DNA of 5,980 nucleotides from JAAXTT01 sp964530215 (GTDB lineage: Bacteria > Bacillota > Desulfotomaculia > Desulfotomaculales > Desulfocucumaceae). The DNA lies in assembly GCA_964530215.1 (NCBI GenBank), contig CAZHAJ010000119.1:1-5980 (forward strand), read 5' to 3'. Position numbers and translations under genes: made by a program. How positions within the stretch are numbered: position 1 is the first letter of the stretch; the number at the start of each line of letters is the position of its first letter. Shown in pieces: positions 1-5,020 of the stretch. The notes under the pieces are model-generated. The model was not told the origin of the DNA and made no database searches. It worked only from the letters and a program-made list of their open reading frames with translations.

Positions 1-73
1 GCTTATAGCTTATAGCTTATAGCTTATAGCTTATAGCTTATAGCTTATAGCTTATAGCTTATAGCTTATAGCT
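1..73. repeat. Heptanucleotide tandem repeat (GCTTATA)n
   Basis: Ten uninterrupted, perfect copies of the 7-bp unit GCTTATA occupy 1-70, followed by a partial GCT. The array runs off the left edge of the window, so the true copy number is unknown. It ends 5 bp before the Shine-Dalgarno site of the first gene, so it lies in that gene's promoter or 5' leader. Changes in copy number would alter the distance between any upstream promoter and the ribosome binding site. The perfection of the copies suggests a recent or actively slipping array, or an assembly artefact at a contig edge. Confidence 0.95.
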
Positions 74-78
74 CATAT

Positions 79-84
79 GGAGGT
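79..84 (+). promoter_or_regulatory. Ribosome binding site deciding the start at 95
   Basis: GGAGGT at 79-84 is a near-perfect Shine-Dalgarno site, 10 nt before ATG 95. It overlaps the in-frame ATG at 77, so that upstream ATG is part of the binding site rather than the start codon. Confidence 0.8.
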
Positions 85-94
85 ATGTGAAATA

Positions 95-871
95 ATGAGA
101 ATTACTGTACTCGGATGTTGGGCACCTTATCCCAGAGCAGGTGGAGCTTGTTCCGGCTATATTGTTCAGGATGGAAATGCCAATGTGGCAATAGATATGG
201 GAAACGGAGCCTTTAGCAACTTGTGTAAACTTTTTGATTTTCGTACTATTAAGGCGCTGTTATTAACACATCTCCATCCCGATCATATAGCAGATGTTGA
301 TTGCCTCAGGCATGCCATCGAAGGTGCCATAAGGGATGGTAGCAGAATGCAGGGACCGGTTAAATTAGTGCTGCCAAACGAACCGAGTAAGACTGCTGAA
401 ATACTTGCTGATTATAAGCAGGCCTTTAAGGTTACATATATAGAAGATCTGTCTTGGGAAAAGGTTCCGCCGGGTATTGATGTAAGGGTGTTGGATTTAG
501 GTAATGTCAGATTTTATTTTCTGCCCGTGCAGCACTCGATACCGTCATATGCAGTAGGAGTGGATGGTTCAGGTTATTTTGTATACTCGGGTGATACTGC
601 TCCCACTGAAGAATTAGCCCTTTTTGCCCAAAGAGCAGATATTCTGATGTGCGAGGCCAGCGGATTGGATAAAGACGAAAAAAAGATGGATGGTTGTCAT
701 ATGACTGCTCGACAAGCAGGTATTTTGGCAAAAAAGGCCCAAGCTAAACAGTTGATTCTTACTCATTTCTGGCCTGAATATAATCAAGAGGAGTTAAGGG
801 CACAGGCCCAAGAGGGATACGGCAGCAGGGTTGAAATCGCAGTGGAGGGCGATACATATTTTGTATATTAG
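95..871 (+). CDS. MBL-fold metallo-hydrolase (YhfI / RNase Z-like)
   Basis: Metallo-beta-lactamase-fold hydrolase of 258 aa, probably cytoplasmic (no signal peptide or membrane segment). The metal-binding set expected for the RNase Z/YhfI branch is visible: THLHPDH at residues 58-64 (H59, H61, D63, H64), H147 in the segment QHSIPSY, D167 in SGDT, and H224 in LTHFWP. An extra CHMTA motif with H202 is also present. The family includes phosphodiesterases and tRNA 3' processing enzymes, but the exact substrate cannot be read from sequence. YhfI-type proteins lack the long exosite arm of true RNase Z, and none is obvious here. The start is ATG 95, giving MRITVLG; the ATG at 77 overlaps the Shine-Dalgarno site. 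The gene lies 54 nt upstream of rph with no terminator between, so co-transcription is likely. The 7-bp repeat array sits just upstream. Confidence 0.88.
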   Translation: MRITVLGCWAPYPRAGGACSGYIVQDGNANVAIDMGNGAFSNLCKLFDFRTIKALLLTHLHPDHIADVDCLRHAIEGAIRDGSRMQGPVKLVLPNEPSKTAEILADYKQAFKVTYIEDLSWEKVPPGIDVRVLDLGNVRFYFLPVQHSIPSYAVGVDGSGYFVYSGDTAPTEELALFAQRADILMCEASGLDKDEKKMDGCHMTARQAGILAKKAQAKQLILTHFWPEYNQEELRAQAQEGYGSRVEIAVEGDTYFVY

Positions 872-925
872 TAAATAAGGGTGGAATTAATAACAGACAT
901 CAATATTTAAAGTGGAGGTAGTGAG

Positions 926-1675
926 TTGAGCAGAACAGACGGAAGAAATCCTGGACAGCTAAGACCCATAAGGATAACAAGAGATTATAATAAATATGCC
1001 GAAGGATCAGTTTTGGTGGAGGTTGGTGATACAAAGGTCATTTGTACAGCTTCGATTGAAGATAGACTGCCTCCTTTTAGAAAAATGGAAGGATTAAACG
1101 GTTGGATTACTGCTGAGTACGGAATGTTGCCCAGGGCAACAGGAGTTCGCACCTTTAGAGAGGCGGCTAGAGGTAGACTGGGAGGAAGAACTCAGGAGAT
1201 ACAAAGACTTATAGGGCGTAGCTTGAGGTCAGTGGTGGATTTGGAATCCCTGGGAGAAAGAACAATTACATTGGATTGTGATGTTATCCAGGCGGATGGA
1301 GGTACCAGAACGGCTTCAATAACAGGGGCATTTGTAGCTTTGGTATTGGCTATAGATGGCCTGGTTAAAAAACAGGCTATACGAAGCTTCCCGGTTAAGG
1401 ACTTTTTGGCGGCTATCAGTGTGGGCCTTGTGGGTGAAGAGGCATTATTGGATCTTTGTTACACTGAAGATTGCTCCGCGGATGTGGATATGAATGTTGT
1501 TATGACCGGAGCAGGACAATACGTGGAGATACAAGGTACAGGTGAGGGGTCCACATTCAGTAAGCAACATATGGATCGGATGCTGGGCTTGGCTGATGAG
1601 GGTGTAAAGCAGCTAATAGACTGTCAAAAGGATGTGCTGGGAAGCATCGCTATGAAAATTGGAGCAGGTGAATAG
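926..1675 (+). CDS. rph: Ribonuclease PH
   Basis: RNase PH, 249 aa, the usual full length. It is a phosphate-dependent 3'-to-5' exoribonuclease that trims tRNA 3' ends and forms a hexameric ring in the cytoplasm. The family's hallmarks are all present: the N-terminal RxDGR (residues 3-7), the segment around GGRTQEIQRLIGRSLR (86-101) with the phosphate-contacting arginine, DCDVIQADGGTRTASITGA (117-135), the acidic residues D182 and D188 in EDCSADVDMN, and the phosphate-binding GTGEG at 204-208. It starts at TTG 926, 6 nt after GGAGGT (914-919); the GTG at 921 is followed at once by a stop and can be excluded. Its stop lies 1 nt before the rdgB start. The rph - rdgB(ysnA) - ysnB order matches B. 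subtilis. Confidence 0.97.
   Translation: MSRTDGRNPGQLRPIRITRDYNKYAEGSVLVEVGDTKVICTASIEDRLPPFRKMEGLNGWITAEYGMLPRATGVRTFREAARGRLGGRTQEIQRLIGRSLRSVVDLESLGERTITLDCDVIQADGGTRTASITGAFVALVLAIDGLVKKQAIRSFPVKDFLAAISVGLVGEEALLDLCYTEDCSADVDMNVVMTGAGQYVEIQGTGEGSTFSKQHMDRMLGLADEGVKQLIDCQKDVLGSIAMKIGAGE
1661..1670 (+). promoter_or_regulatory. Ribosome binding site within the end of rph
   Basis: GGAGCAGGTG, lying inside the last codons of rph, precedes TTG 1677. This placement, together with the conserved N-terminus of the family, favours TTG 1677 over the in-frame TTG 1659, which would lie upstream of the site. It implies translational coupling of the two genes. Confidence 0.6.
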
Positions 1676-1676
1676 T

Positions 1677-2285
1677 TTGCATATAGTTTTAGCCAGTAGT
1701 AATAAGGGAAAACTTGATGAATTAACTGAAATACTTAGCCCATTGGGTGTGGAAATTTCTTTATTGGCGGACTATCCCGGTATCCCGGAAGTTATAGAAG
1801 ATGGCGAAACTTTTACAGAAAACGCTATTAAAAAAGCAAAGGTCTTGTGTGAGGCCACCGGCCTGGTTGCTTTGGCTGATGATTCCGGTCTTGAGGTGGA
1901 TTTTTTGAATGGTGCCCCCGGGGTTCATTCCGCACGATTTGCCGGAACAGATAAGAGCGATGAAAAAAATAATGAAAAATTGTTGCGCTTGTTAAAGGGA
2001 GTTCCCAAAGAAAAGAGAGGGGCAGGCTTTCGGTGTGTAATTGCCCTTGCTTTGCCCAGCGGTCAGATATATACTGCTGAAGGAGTATGCCGCGGTTATA
2101 TTGGTTTTAAAGCCGAAGGAGACAAGGGTTTTGGCTATGACCCGTTATTTATTATTCCGGAGTTGGGTAAAACCTTTGCTCAGTTGGATGCAATTACAAA
2201 GAACAATATTAGCCACAGGGGGAAGGCTTTGGTATTGATAAAAGAAATAATTTCTGGACTTATTGAGGAAAAGGCAAAAATATAG
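1677..2285 (+). CDS. rdgB: XTP/dITP diphosphatase (RdgB/HAM1 family)
   Basis: Non-canonical purine NTP pyrophosphatase, 202 aa from TTG 1677. It hydrolyses ITP, dITP and XTP to the monophosphates plus PPi, which keeps deaminated purines out of DNA and RNA. Visible motifs are the N-terminal substrate loop ASSNKGK (residues 6-12), E44-T-F-x-E-N (44-49), the catalytic/Mg-binding ADDSGLEV (67-74), GAPGVHSARFAG (79-90), FGYDP (152-156) and the base-recognition SHRGKA (179-184). All key residues are intact and the length is typical. It is the B. subtilis ysnA counterpart. Start choice: the family begins directly with the hydrophobic strand before SSNKGK, so TTG 1677 (MHIVLASSN) fits better than the in-frame TTG at 1659. 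It sits 1 nt after the rph stop, so it is almost certainly in the same operon. Confidence 0.96.
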   Translation: MHIVLASSNKGKLDELTEILSPLGVEISLLADYPGIPEVIEDGETFTENAIKKAKVLCEATGLVALADDSGLEVDFLNGAPGVHSARFAGTDKSDEKNNEKLLRLLKGVPKEKRGAGFRCVIALALPSGQIYTAEGVCRGYIGFKAEGDKGFGYDPLFIIPELGKTFAQLDAITKNNISHRGKALVLIKEIISGLIEEKAKI

Positions 2286-2305
2286 TGAGAAAAGATCTTT
2301 TAAAT

Positions 2306-2310
2306 GGGTG
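2306..2310 (+). promoter_or_regulatory. Ribosome binding site for the phosphoesterase gene
   Basis: GGGTG lies 6 nt before ATG 2317. Of three in-frame candidates (TTG 2263, ATG 2311, ATG 2317), only ATG 2317 has a sensible spacing, and it also gives the family-typical N-terminus MRVGLLSDTH. Confidence 0.55.
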
Positions 2311-2316
2311 ATGTTT

Positions 2317-2811
2317 ATGCGGGTAGGCTTGTTAAGTGATACTCATAGGTCTTTGGAGAACGCTTATAAGGCAATAGAGAAAATGGGGAGTATCGATCTG
2401 CTGATTCATGCCGGAGATCATTATAAGGATGCCCTTACCATAGCTTCCCAATTAGAGGTGCCGGTGCATGCTGTTATGGGTAACTGCGATGCCATAGGAG
2501 ACGGTCCACAGGAAAAACTATTGGAAATAGAGGGATTGTCGATTTTTATTACCCATGGTCATCGGTACCAAGTGAAGAACTCCCTAAATAATCTATATTA
2601 CAGGGCGCTGGAACTAAATGCTCGGGTTGCTGTATACGGACATACTCATATAGCACATATACAGAAGATTGAACCCGATGAACCCCATGGGCAGGAAATT
2701 TTTCTAATAAATCCGGGTAGTATAGCTGAGCCAAGATGGGGAGATAAAGTCAGTTACGGTATTATAGAGATAGATAGTAATAATATAAATCCTCAGATAT
2801 ATTATTTATAG
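2317..2811 (+). CDS. ysnB: YfcE/YsnB-family metallophosphoesterase
   Basis: Small calcineurin-like phosphodiesterase, 164 aa, of the YfcE/MJ0936 type; cytoplasmic. The five metal-site blocks appear in order: SDTH (residues 7-10), HAGDH (about 32-36), GNCD (about 56-59), THGHR (about 82-86) and GHTH (about 111-114), followed by NPGS. Family members hydrolyse phosphodiesters such as bis-pNPP in vitro with a two-metal centre (often Mn); the natural substrate is not known. The gene lies 31 nt after rdgB and is last in the operon, as ysnB is in B. subtilis. No convincing terminator follows; there is only a T9 tract at 2826-2834 without a proper stem. Confidence 0.92.
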   Translation: MRVGLLSDTHRSLENAYKAIEKMGSIDLLIHAGDHYKDALTIASQLEVPVHAVMGNCDAIGDGPQEKLLEIEGLSIFITHGHRYQVKNSLNNLYYRALELNARVAVYGHTHIAHIQKIEPDEPHGQEIFLINPGSIAEPRWGDKVSYGIIEIDSNNINPQIYYL

Positions 2812-2812
2812 T

Positions 2813-2841
2813 TTGACTAATGGCCTTTTTTTTTGTAAAAT
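2813..2841 (+). promoter_or_regulatory. Sigma-A promoter of tRNA-Gly
   Basis: TTGACT (2813-2818) and TAAAAT (2836-2841) are separated by exactly 17 nt. Initiation would fall about 20 nt before the tRNA. The spacer contains a T9 run. The -35 begins 2 nt after the stop codon of the preceding gene. Confidence 0.75.
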
Positions 2842-2867
2842 GTAATAGCTGTCAGGTATTAATTAGT

Positions 2868-2941
2868 GCGGGTGTAGCTCAATGGTAGAGCACCGGCCTT
2901 CCAAGCCGGCTACGTGAGTTCGATTCTCATCACCCGCTCCA
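2868..2941 (+). tRNA. tRNA-Gly (anticodon UCC)
   Basis: The cloverleaf is complete. The acceptor stem GCGGGTG pairs with CACCCGC (2931-2937), with discriminator T and an encoded CCA (2939-2941). The D stem is GCTC/GAGC (2877-2880/2888-2891) with loop AATGGTA. The anticodon stem is CCGGC/GCCGG (2893-2897/2905-2909) with loop CTTCCAA, giving anticodon TCC at 2900-2902, which reads GGA/GGG glycine codons. The T arm is GTGAG-TTCGATT-CTCAT with one G-T wobble. It has its own promoter upstream and a hairpin downstream. Confidence 0.98.
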
Positions 2942-2961
2942 TTTTAGTTTGTTGTGTAACT

Positions 2962-3008
2962 GGAAGCATAAGTCTGCCGCAGCGGCAAACTTATGCTTCC
3001 TTTAAGTT
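2962..3008 (+). terminator. Strong hairpin after tRNA-Gly, probable terminator
   Basis: A perfect 12-bp stem, GGAAGCATAAGT (2962-2973) with ACTTATGCTTCC (2989-3000), continues past one C-A mismatch into TGCC/GGCA (2975-2978/2984-2987) with a 5-nt loop. The following T tract is weak (TTTAAGTT), so termination is likely but not textbook. Confidence 0.7.
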
Positions 3009-3012
3009 CCTC

Positions 3013-3038
3013 TGAAAATATTTTACGAGCTATTTTCA
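3013..3038. promoter_or_regulatory. Inverted repeat upstream of the sigma factor gene
   Basis: Perfect 8-bp arms TGAAAATA (3013-3020) and TATTTTCA (3031-3038) are separated by 10 bp. There is no T tract on either strand, so it does not look like a terminator. It could be a binding site for a dimeric regulator upstream of the sigZ promoter, but the function is unproven. Confidence 0.4.
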
Positions 3039-3048
3039 CAAAAGGCCA

Positions 3049-3058
3049 ACCAATTGGT
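3049..3058. promoter_or_regulatory. 10-bp palindrome ACCAATTGGT
   Basis: A perfect 10-bp palindrome about 23 bp upstream of the -35 of the sigma factor promoter. It is short enough to be chance, and is noted because a second inverted repeat lies just before it. Confidence 0.25.
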
Positions 3059-3080
3059 AATCTGTGGTGTTAAAATCTGG

Positions 3081-3111
3081 TTGACGGATGTTCTGTTCCG
3101 GGTTGTATAAT
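3081..3111 (+). promoter_or_regulatory. Probable sigma-A promoter of sigZ, long 19-nt spacer
   Basis: TTGACG (3081-3086) and a consensus TATAAT (3106-3111) are separated by 19 nt. Both hexamers are good, but the spacer is 2 nt longer than optimal, as in promoters activated by MerR-family proteins. Only a weak 4-bp dyad (CGGA/TCCG, 3085-3088/3097-3100) lies there, so MerR-type control is no more than a possibility. Initiation near 3118 leaves a leader of about 48 nt. The ECF motif seen before the DUF2703 genes is absent, so autoregulation is not suggested. Confidence 0.6.
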
Positions 3112-3150
3112 ACTTAGTATATAAAAGCAGGGAAAATCATAGTGAAAGCA

Positions 3151-3158
3151 AGAGGTGG
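3151..3158 (+). promoter_or_regulatory. Ribosome binding site deciding the sigZ start
   Basis: AGAGGTGG lies 7 nt before TTG 3166. It lies inside the frame opened by GTG 3142, which has only a poor AGGG upstream, and too far from ATG 3178. TTG 3166 is therefore preferred. Confidence 0.65.
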
Positions 3159-3165
3159 AAAAGAC

Positions 3166-3711
3166 TTGAGAAGCCATATGGAACAGATTTGGGATGATTT
3201 TCGTTTGCCATTAAAAAGATTCATAAGTAGCAGAATATCAAACCAACAGGATGTTGAGGATGTTTTACACGATGTCTTTTTTAAAATTTTTAGCAATCTA
3301 AGTACTATATTTGACGATAAAAAAATCCATGCCTGGATATATAGGATAACCCGTAATGCTATAGTAGATTACTATAGAAATAAAAAACTTATAGAAATTC
3401 CTGATGATTTGTTGAATCCGGAGGATGAAGATTTATCTATCAATAAAGCAATTTCAGAATGTTTAAAGACTATGATAGAAACTTTGCCAGACAAATACAA
3501 AGAGGCAGTTATCCTGACCGAAATTCAAAATCTAACTCAAAAAGAGTTAAGTGAAAAAATTGGATTATCACTGTCAGGTGCAAAATCTAGGGTTCAAAGG
3601 GGTAGGAATATGCTAAAAACAATGCTTTTAAATTGTTGCAATATTGAGTTCGATAGAAGAGGAAATATCATTGACTACCAGTATAAAAGTTCTACGTGCA
3701 AGTACTGTTAA
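3166..3711 (+). CDS. sigZ: SigZ-like ECF sigma-70 factor with Cys-rich tail
   Basis: Group IV (ECF) RNA polymerase sigma factor, 181 aa from TTG 3166. Region 2 spans about residues 8-75, with the DVEDVLHDVFFKIF helix (29-42) and W57-x-YRITRNAIVDYYR (57-71) for -10 recognition and melting. Region 4 spans about 100-152, with the helix-turn-helix LTQKELSEKIGLSLSGAKSRVQRGR (123-147) for the -35. After region 4 comes a short tail containing C157-C158, the block IEFDRRGNIIDYQ, and a final C178-x-x-C181. This tail is typical of SigZ-type factors and could hold a metal or metalloid or form disulfides; that role is inference. No anti-sigma gene is adjacent, unlike most ECF factors. The likely targets are the mirrored CGTC-type promoters at 4254-4352. 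Base composition looks richer in A/T than the housekeeping operon, which is consistent with an acquired module. Confidence 0.88.
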   Translation: MRSHMEQIWDDFRLPLKRFISSRISNQQDVEDVLHDVFFKIFSNLSTIFDDKKIHAWIYRITRNAIVDYYRNKKLIEIPDDLLNPEDEDLSINKAISECLKTMIETLPDKYKEAVILTEIQNLTQKELSEKIGLSLSGAKSRVQRGRNMLKTMLLNCCNIEFDRRGNIIDYQYKSSTCKYC

Positions 3712-3720
3712 GGTCATGAT

Positions 3721-3776
3721 AAAAAACCATAAAAATAATAAGCCAGGCAGATATGCCCAAATCATTATCTTTATGG
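3721..3776 (-). terminator. Terminator of the minus-strand DUF2703 gene, between convergent genes
   Basis: Arms 3727-3739 and 3764-3776 pair at 12 of 13 positions, and a small inner hairpin GGCA/TGCC lies at 3746-3749/3754-3757. On the minus strand the stem is followed directly by six T (A6 at 3721-3726), which is a good intrinsic terminator. On the plus strand there is no T tract, so any termination of sigZ here would be inefficient. Confidence 0.7.
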
Positions 3777-3785
3777 TAGAAAGTG

Positions 3786-4223
3786 TTAACAACAGCCGTT
3801 ATCACATCCACAGCCGTTGTCTGTTGCAGGGGTGTTTTTTACTTCCTCTAAACCCAACACTTTAAATACCGCTTGACGGATAGCCTTTGCGGGAATATCT
3901 TCATATTCATTGCCTTCGTAAATTACTGTCCGGCAATAAGTTTCTTTATCCAGTAAAGATGTACATGAGTCGCAGTAGTTTTCCGATATTTTAATATTTA
4001 GAATATTTTCAATGGGAATCCCATTAAATAAGATAGTATTTGATTCAGGTATTTTGGTGTCATCAAGTTTAATTTCTTGAAACTCCACAACATAACCATA
4101 TGATTTTAAGGTTCTATTTAACCTTTTGACCTCATAATAGAGATTCTCGCCGGTATCATAACAGCGGTCGCAGGTTTCCCCCTCCACATCGAGGTGTCGC
4201 CATTCAATTTTTAGTGTTTTCAT
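3786..4223 (-). CDS. DUF2703-family Cys-rich protein (short paralog)
   Basis: DUF2703-type protein of 145 aa, function not established; cytoplasmic by lack of a signal. It opens with a beta strand and a CxxC (C18-DR-C21) after LKIEWRHLDVEG, then a helix. A strand with ESNTILFNG (60-68) aligns with the cis-Pro strand of thioredoxin folds, although Asn replaces the Pro. Next come a second CxxC (C84-DS-C87), a lone C97 in YCRTV, and YEDIPAKAIRQAVFK (107-121). The tail is metal-ligand-like: C138-x-C140 and C144-C145. There are nine Cys in 145 residues. ATG 4223 is preceded at 7 nt by AGGAGGT (4231-4237 on the minus strand). The gene is divergent from a longer paralog and convergent with sigZ. From memory, the family often occurs in arsenic or mercury resistance surroundings; acr3 nearby fits. 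A thiol-based metalloid-binding or redox role is inference. Confidence 0.8.
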   Translation of the reverse strand: MKTLKIEWRHLDVEGETCDRCYDTGENLYYEVKRLNRTLKSYGYVVEFQEIKLDDTKIPESNTILFNGIPIENILNIKISENYCDSCTSLLDKETYCRTVIYEGNEYEDIPAKAIRQAVFKVLGLEEVKNTPATDNGCGCDNGCC

Positions 4224-4253
4224 TTACTTGACCTCCTGAAATATATTCTACTA

Positions 4254-4285
4254 ATAAAGACGAAAGATCTTTCAAAAGGATGCAA
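4254..4285 (-). promoter_or_regulatory. ECF-type promoter facing the short DUF2703 gene
   Basis: Read on the minus strand, TTGCATCC (4278-4285), a 15-nt spacer and CGTCTTTAT (4254-4262) occur about 30 nt before the start codon. CGTC is the hallmark core of ECF-sigma -10 elements. The identical motif with identical spacing occurs in mirror orientation at 4321-4352. The spacer also holds the 12-bp palindrome GAAAGATCTTTC (4262-4273). A weak sigma-A alternative (TTGAAA-N19-TAGAAT) overlaps. Assignment to the neighbouring SigZ-like factor is inference. Confidence 0.65.
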
Positions 4286-4320
4286 CAATTTTATGGTGTT
4301 TTACTAATTTTTATTTTTAT

Positions 4321-4352
4321 TTGCATCCTTTTTTAACTTTTTGCGTCTTTAT
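4321..4352 (+). promoter_or_regulatory. ECF-type promoter facing the long DUF2703 gene
   Basis: TTGCATCC (4321-4328), a 15-nt spacer and CGTCTTTAT (4344-4352) form the exact mirror of the opposite promoter, about 40 nt before TTG 4392. An overlapping sigma-A-like pair (TTAACT 4333-4338, 17 nt, TATAAA 4356-4361) is an alternative, but it does not explain the 8+9 bp conserved between the two divergent promoters. Confidence 0.65.
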
Positions 4353-4391
4353 ATATATAAATACTAGCATTTAATAAAGGGGTGTTTTAAC

Positions 4392-4976
4392 TTGGCAAAG
4401 AGAAACTTTATTTCCACGTTATCTTGTTCATGTGAATCCGGTTGCTGTGATGCTCCTGATAACAAAAGACGTATAATCACAGATTTCCTATATCTGGATT
4501 TAAGTGTTTGCACAAGGTGCCAAGGGGCTGAATCAAGCCTTGATGAGGCATTGGCAGAGGTTTCTAAAGTTCTTGAAGCAACAGGAGTAGAAGTGGTTGT
4601 TAATAAAATAAATGTAACAACAGAAGAGTTAGCTATTAAATATAAGTTTGCAAGTTCACCAACAATACGCGTGAATGGCAGAGATATTCAAGTAGAGTGC
4701 AAGGAGAGTCTTTGCGAATCGTGTGGTGATTTATGTGGTGATGAAGTTGACTGCCGTATCTGGGTCTTTCAGGGAAAGGATTACATTATACCTCCCAAGG
4801 CAATGATTATAGAAGCAATCTTTAAAAATATATATGGAGAAAGTGGGGATAGTAACACTGAAGTGAAGGAATATATCATCCCCGATAATTTAAAGCATTT
4901 TTATGCCACCATGAAACTAAAAAAACAAGAATCGGAACTAAATTGCTGTAATGATAAGGACACATGTTGCAAGTAG
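4392..4976 (+). CDS. DUF2703-like Cys-rich thioredoxin-fold protein (long paralog)
   Basis: Protein of 194 aa with 15 cysteines; function not established, no signal peptide. An N-terminal Cys cluster (C12, C14, C18, C19) precedes a thioredoxin-like unit: strand FLYLDLS, C40-TR-C43, helix, then SSPTIRVNG (88-96), where P90 sits at the cis-Pro position. Next comes a second Cys cluster, C103, C108-ES-C111, C115 and C121, in a segment parallel to the C84-C97 part of the neighbouring gene. IPPKAMIIEAIFK (133-145) matches IPAKAIRQAVFK of that gene, so the two are paralogs. The tail ends with two CC pairs (185-186, 192-193). Start TTG 4392 lies 7 nt after AGGGGTG (4378-4384). Divergent from the short paralog and upstream of acr3, it may bind or reduce metalloids, or act as an arsenic chaperone; this is inference. 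Confidence 0.78.
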   Translation: MAKRNFISTLSCSCESGCCDAPDNKRRIITDFLYLDLSVCTRCQGAESSLDEALAEVSKVLEATGVEVVVNKINVTTEELAIKYKFASSPTIRVNGRDIQVECKESLCESCGDLCGDEVDCRIWVFQGKDYIIPPKAMIIEAIFKNIYGESGDSNTEVKEYIIPDNLKHFYATMKLKKQESELNCCNDKDTCCK

Positions 4977-5020
4977 TATATTAGAAGTGTGCTTCCTTCT
5001 CGGATAAAATTTTTAAGATG

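Noticed and set aside
1..73. Repeat array as a CRISPR or origin iteron cluster
   Set aside because: Units are 7 bp and contiguous with no spacers, and no replication or cas gene is near; a simple tandem repeat.
77..94. ATG at 77 as start of the MBL-fold protein (six extra residues)
   Set aside because: The ATG overlaps the GGAGGT ribosome binding site that serves ATG 95, and the extra residues do not belong to the family's usual N-terminus.
2812..2835. T9 tract after the phosphoesterase gene as an intrinsic terminator
   Set aside because: No adequate stem lies directly before the T run, which is better explained as the spacer of the tRNA promoter; read-through into the tRNA remains possible.
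3114..3296. Minus-strand open frame of 60 codons opposite the start of sigZ
   Set aside because: It lies antisense to the sigma factor and its promoter, with no supporting signals; a shadow frame.
3644..3865. Open frame of 73 codons crossing the end of sigZ into the antisense of the short DUF2703 gene
   Set aside because: It overlaps two well-supported genes and the hairpin between them, has no ribosome binding site, and its product resembles nothing.
4274..4332. AAAAGGATGCAA / TTGCATCCTTTT as the two arms of an RNA hairpin
   Set aside because: The arms are 35 nt apart and lie upstream of the predicted start points of both divergent transcripts, so neither RNA would contain the pair; promoter elements explain them better.
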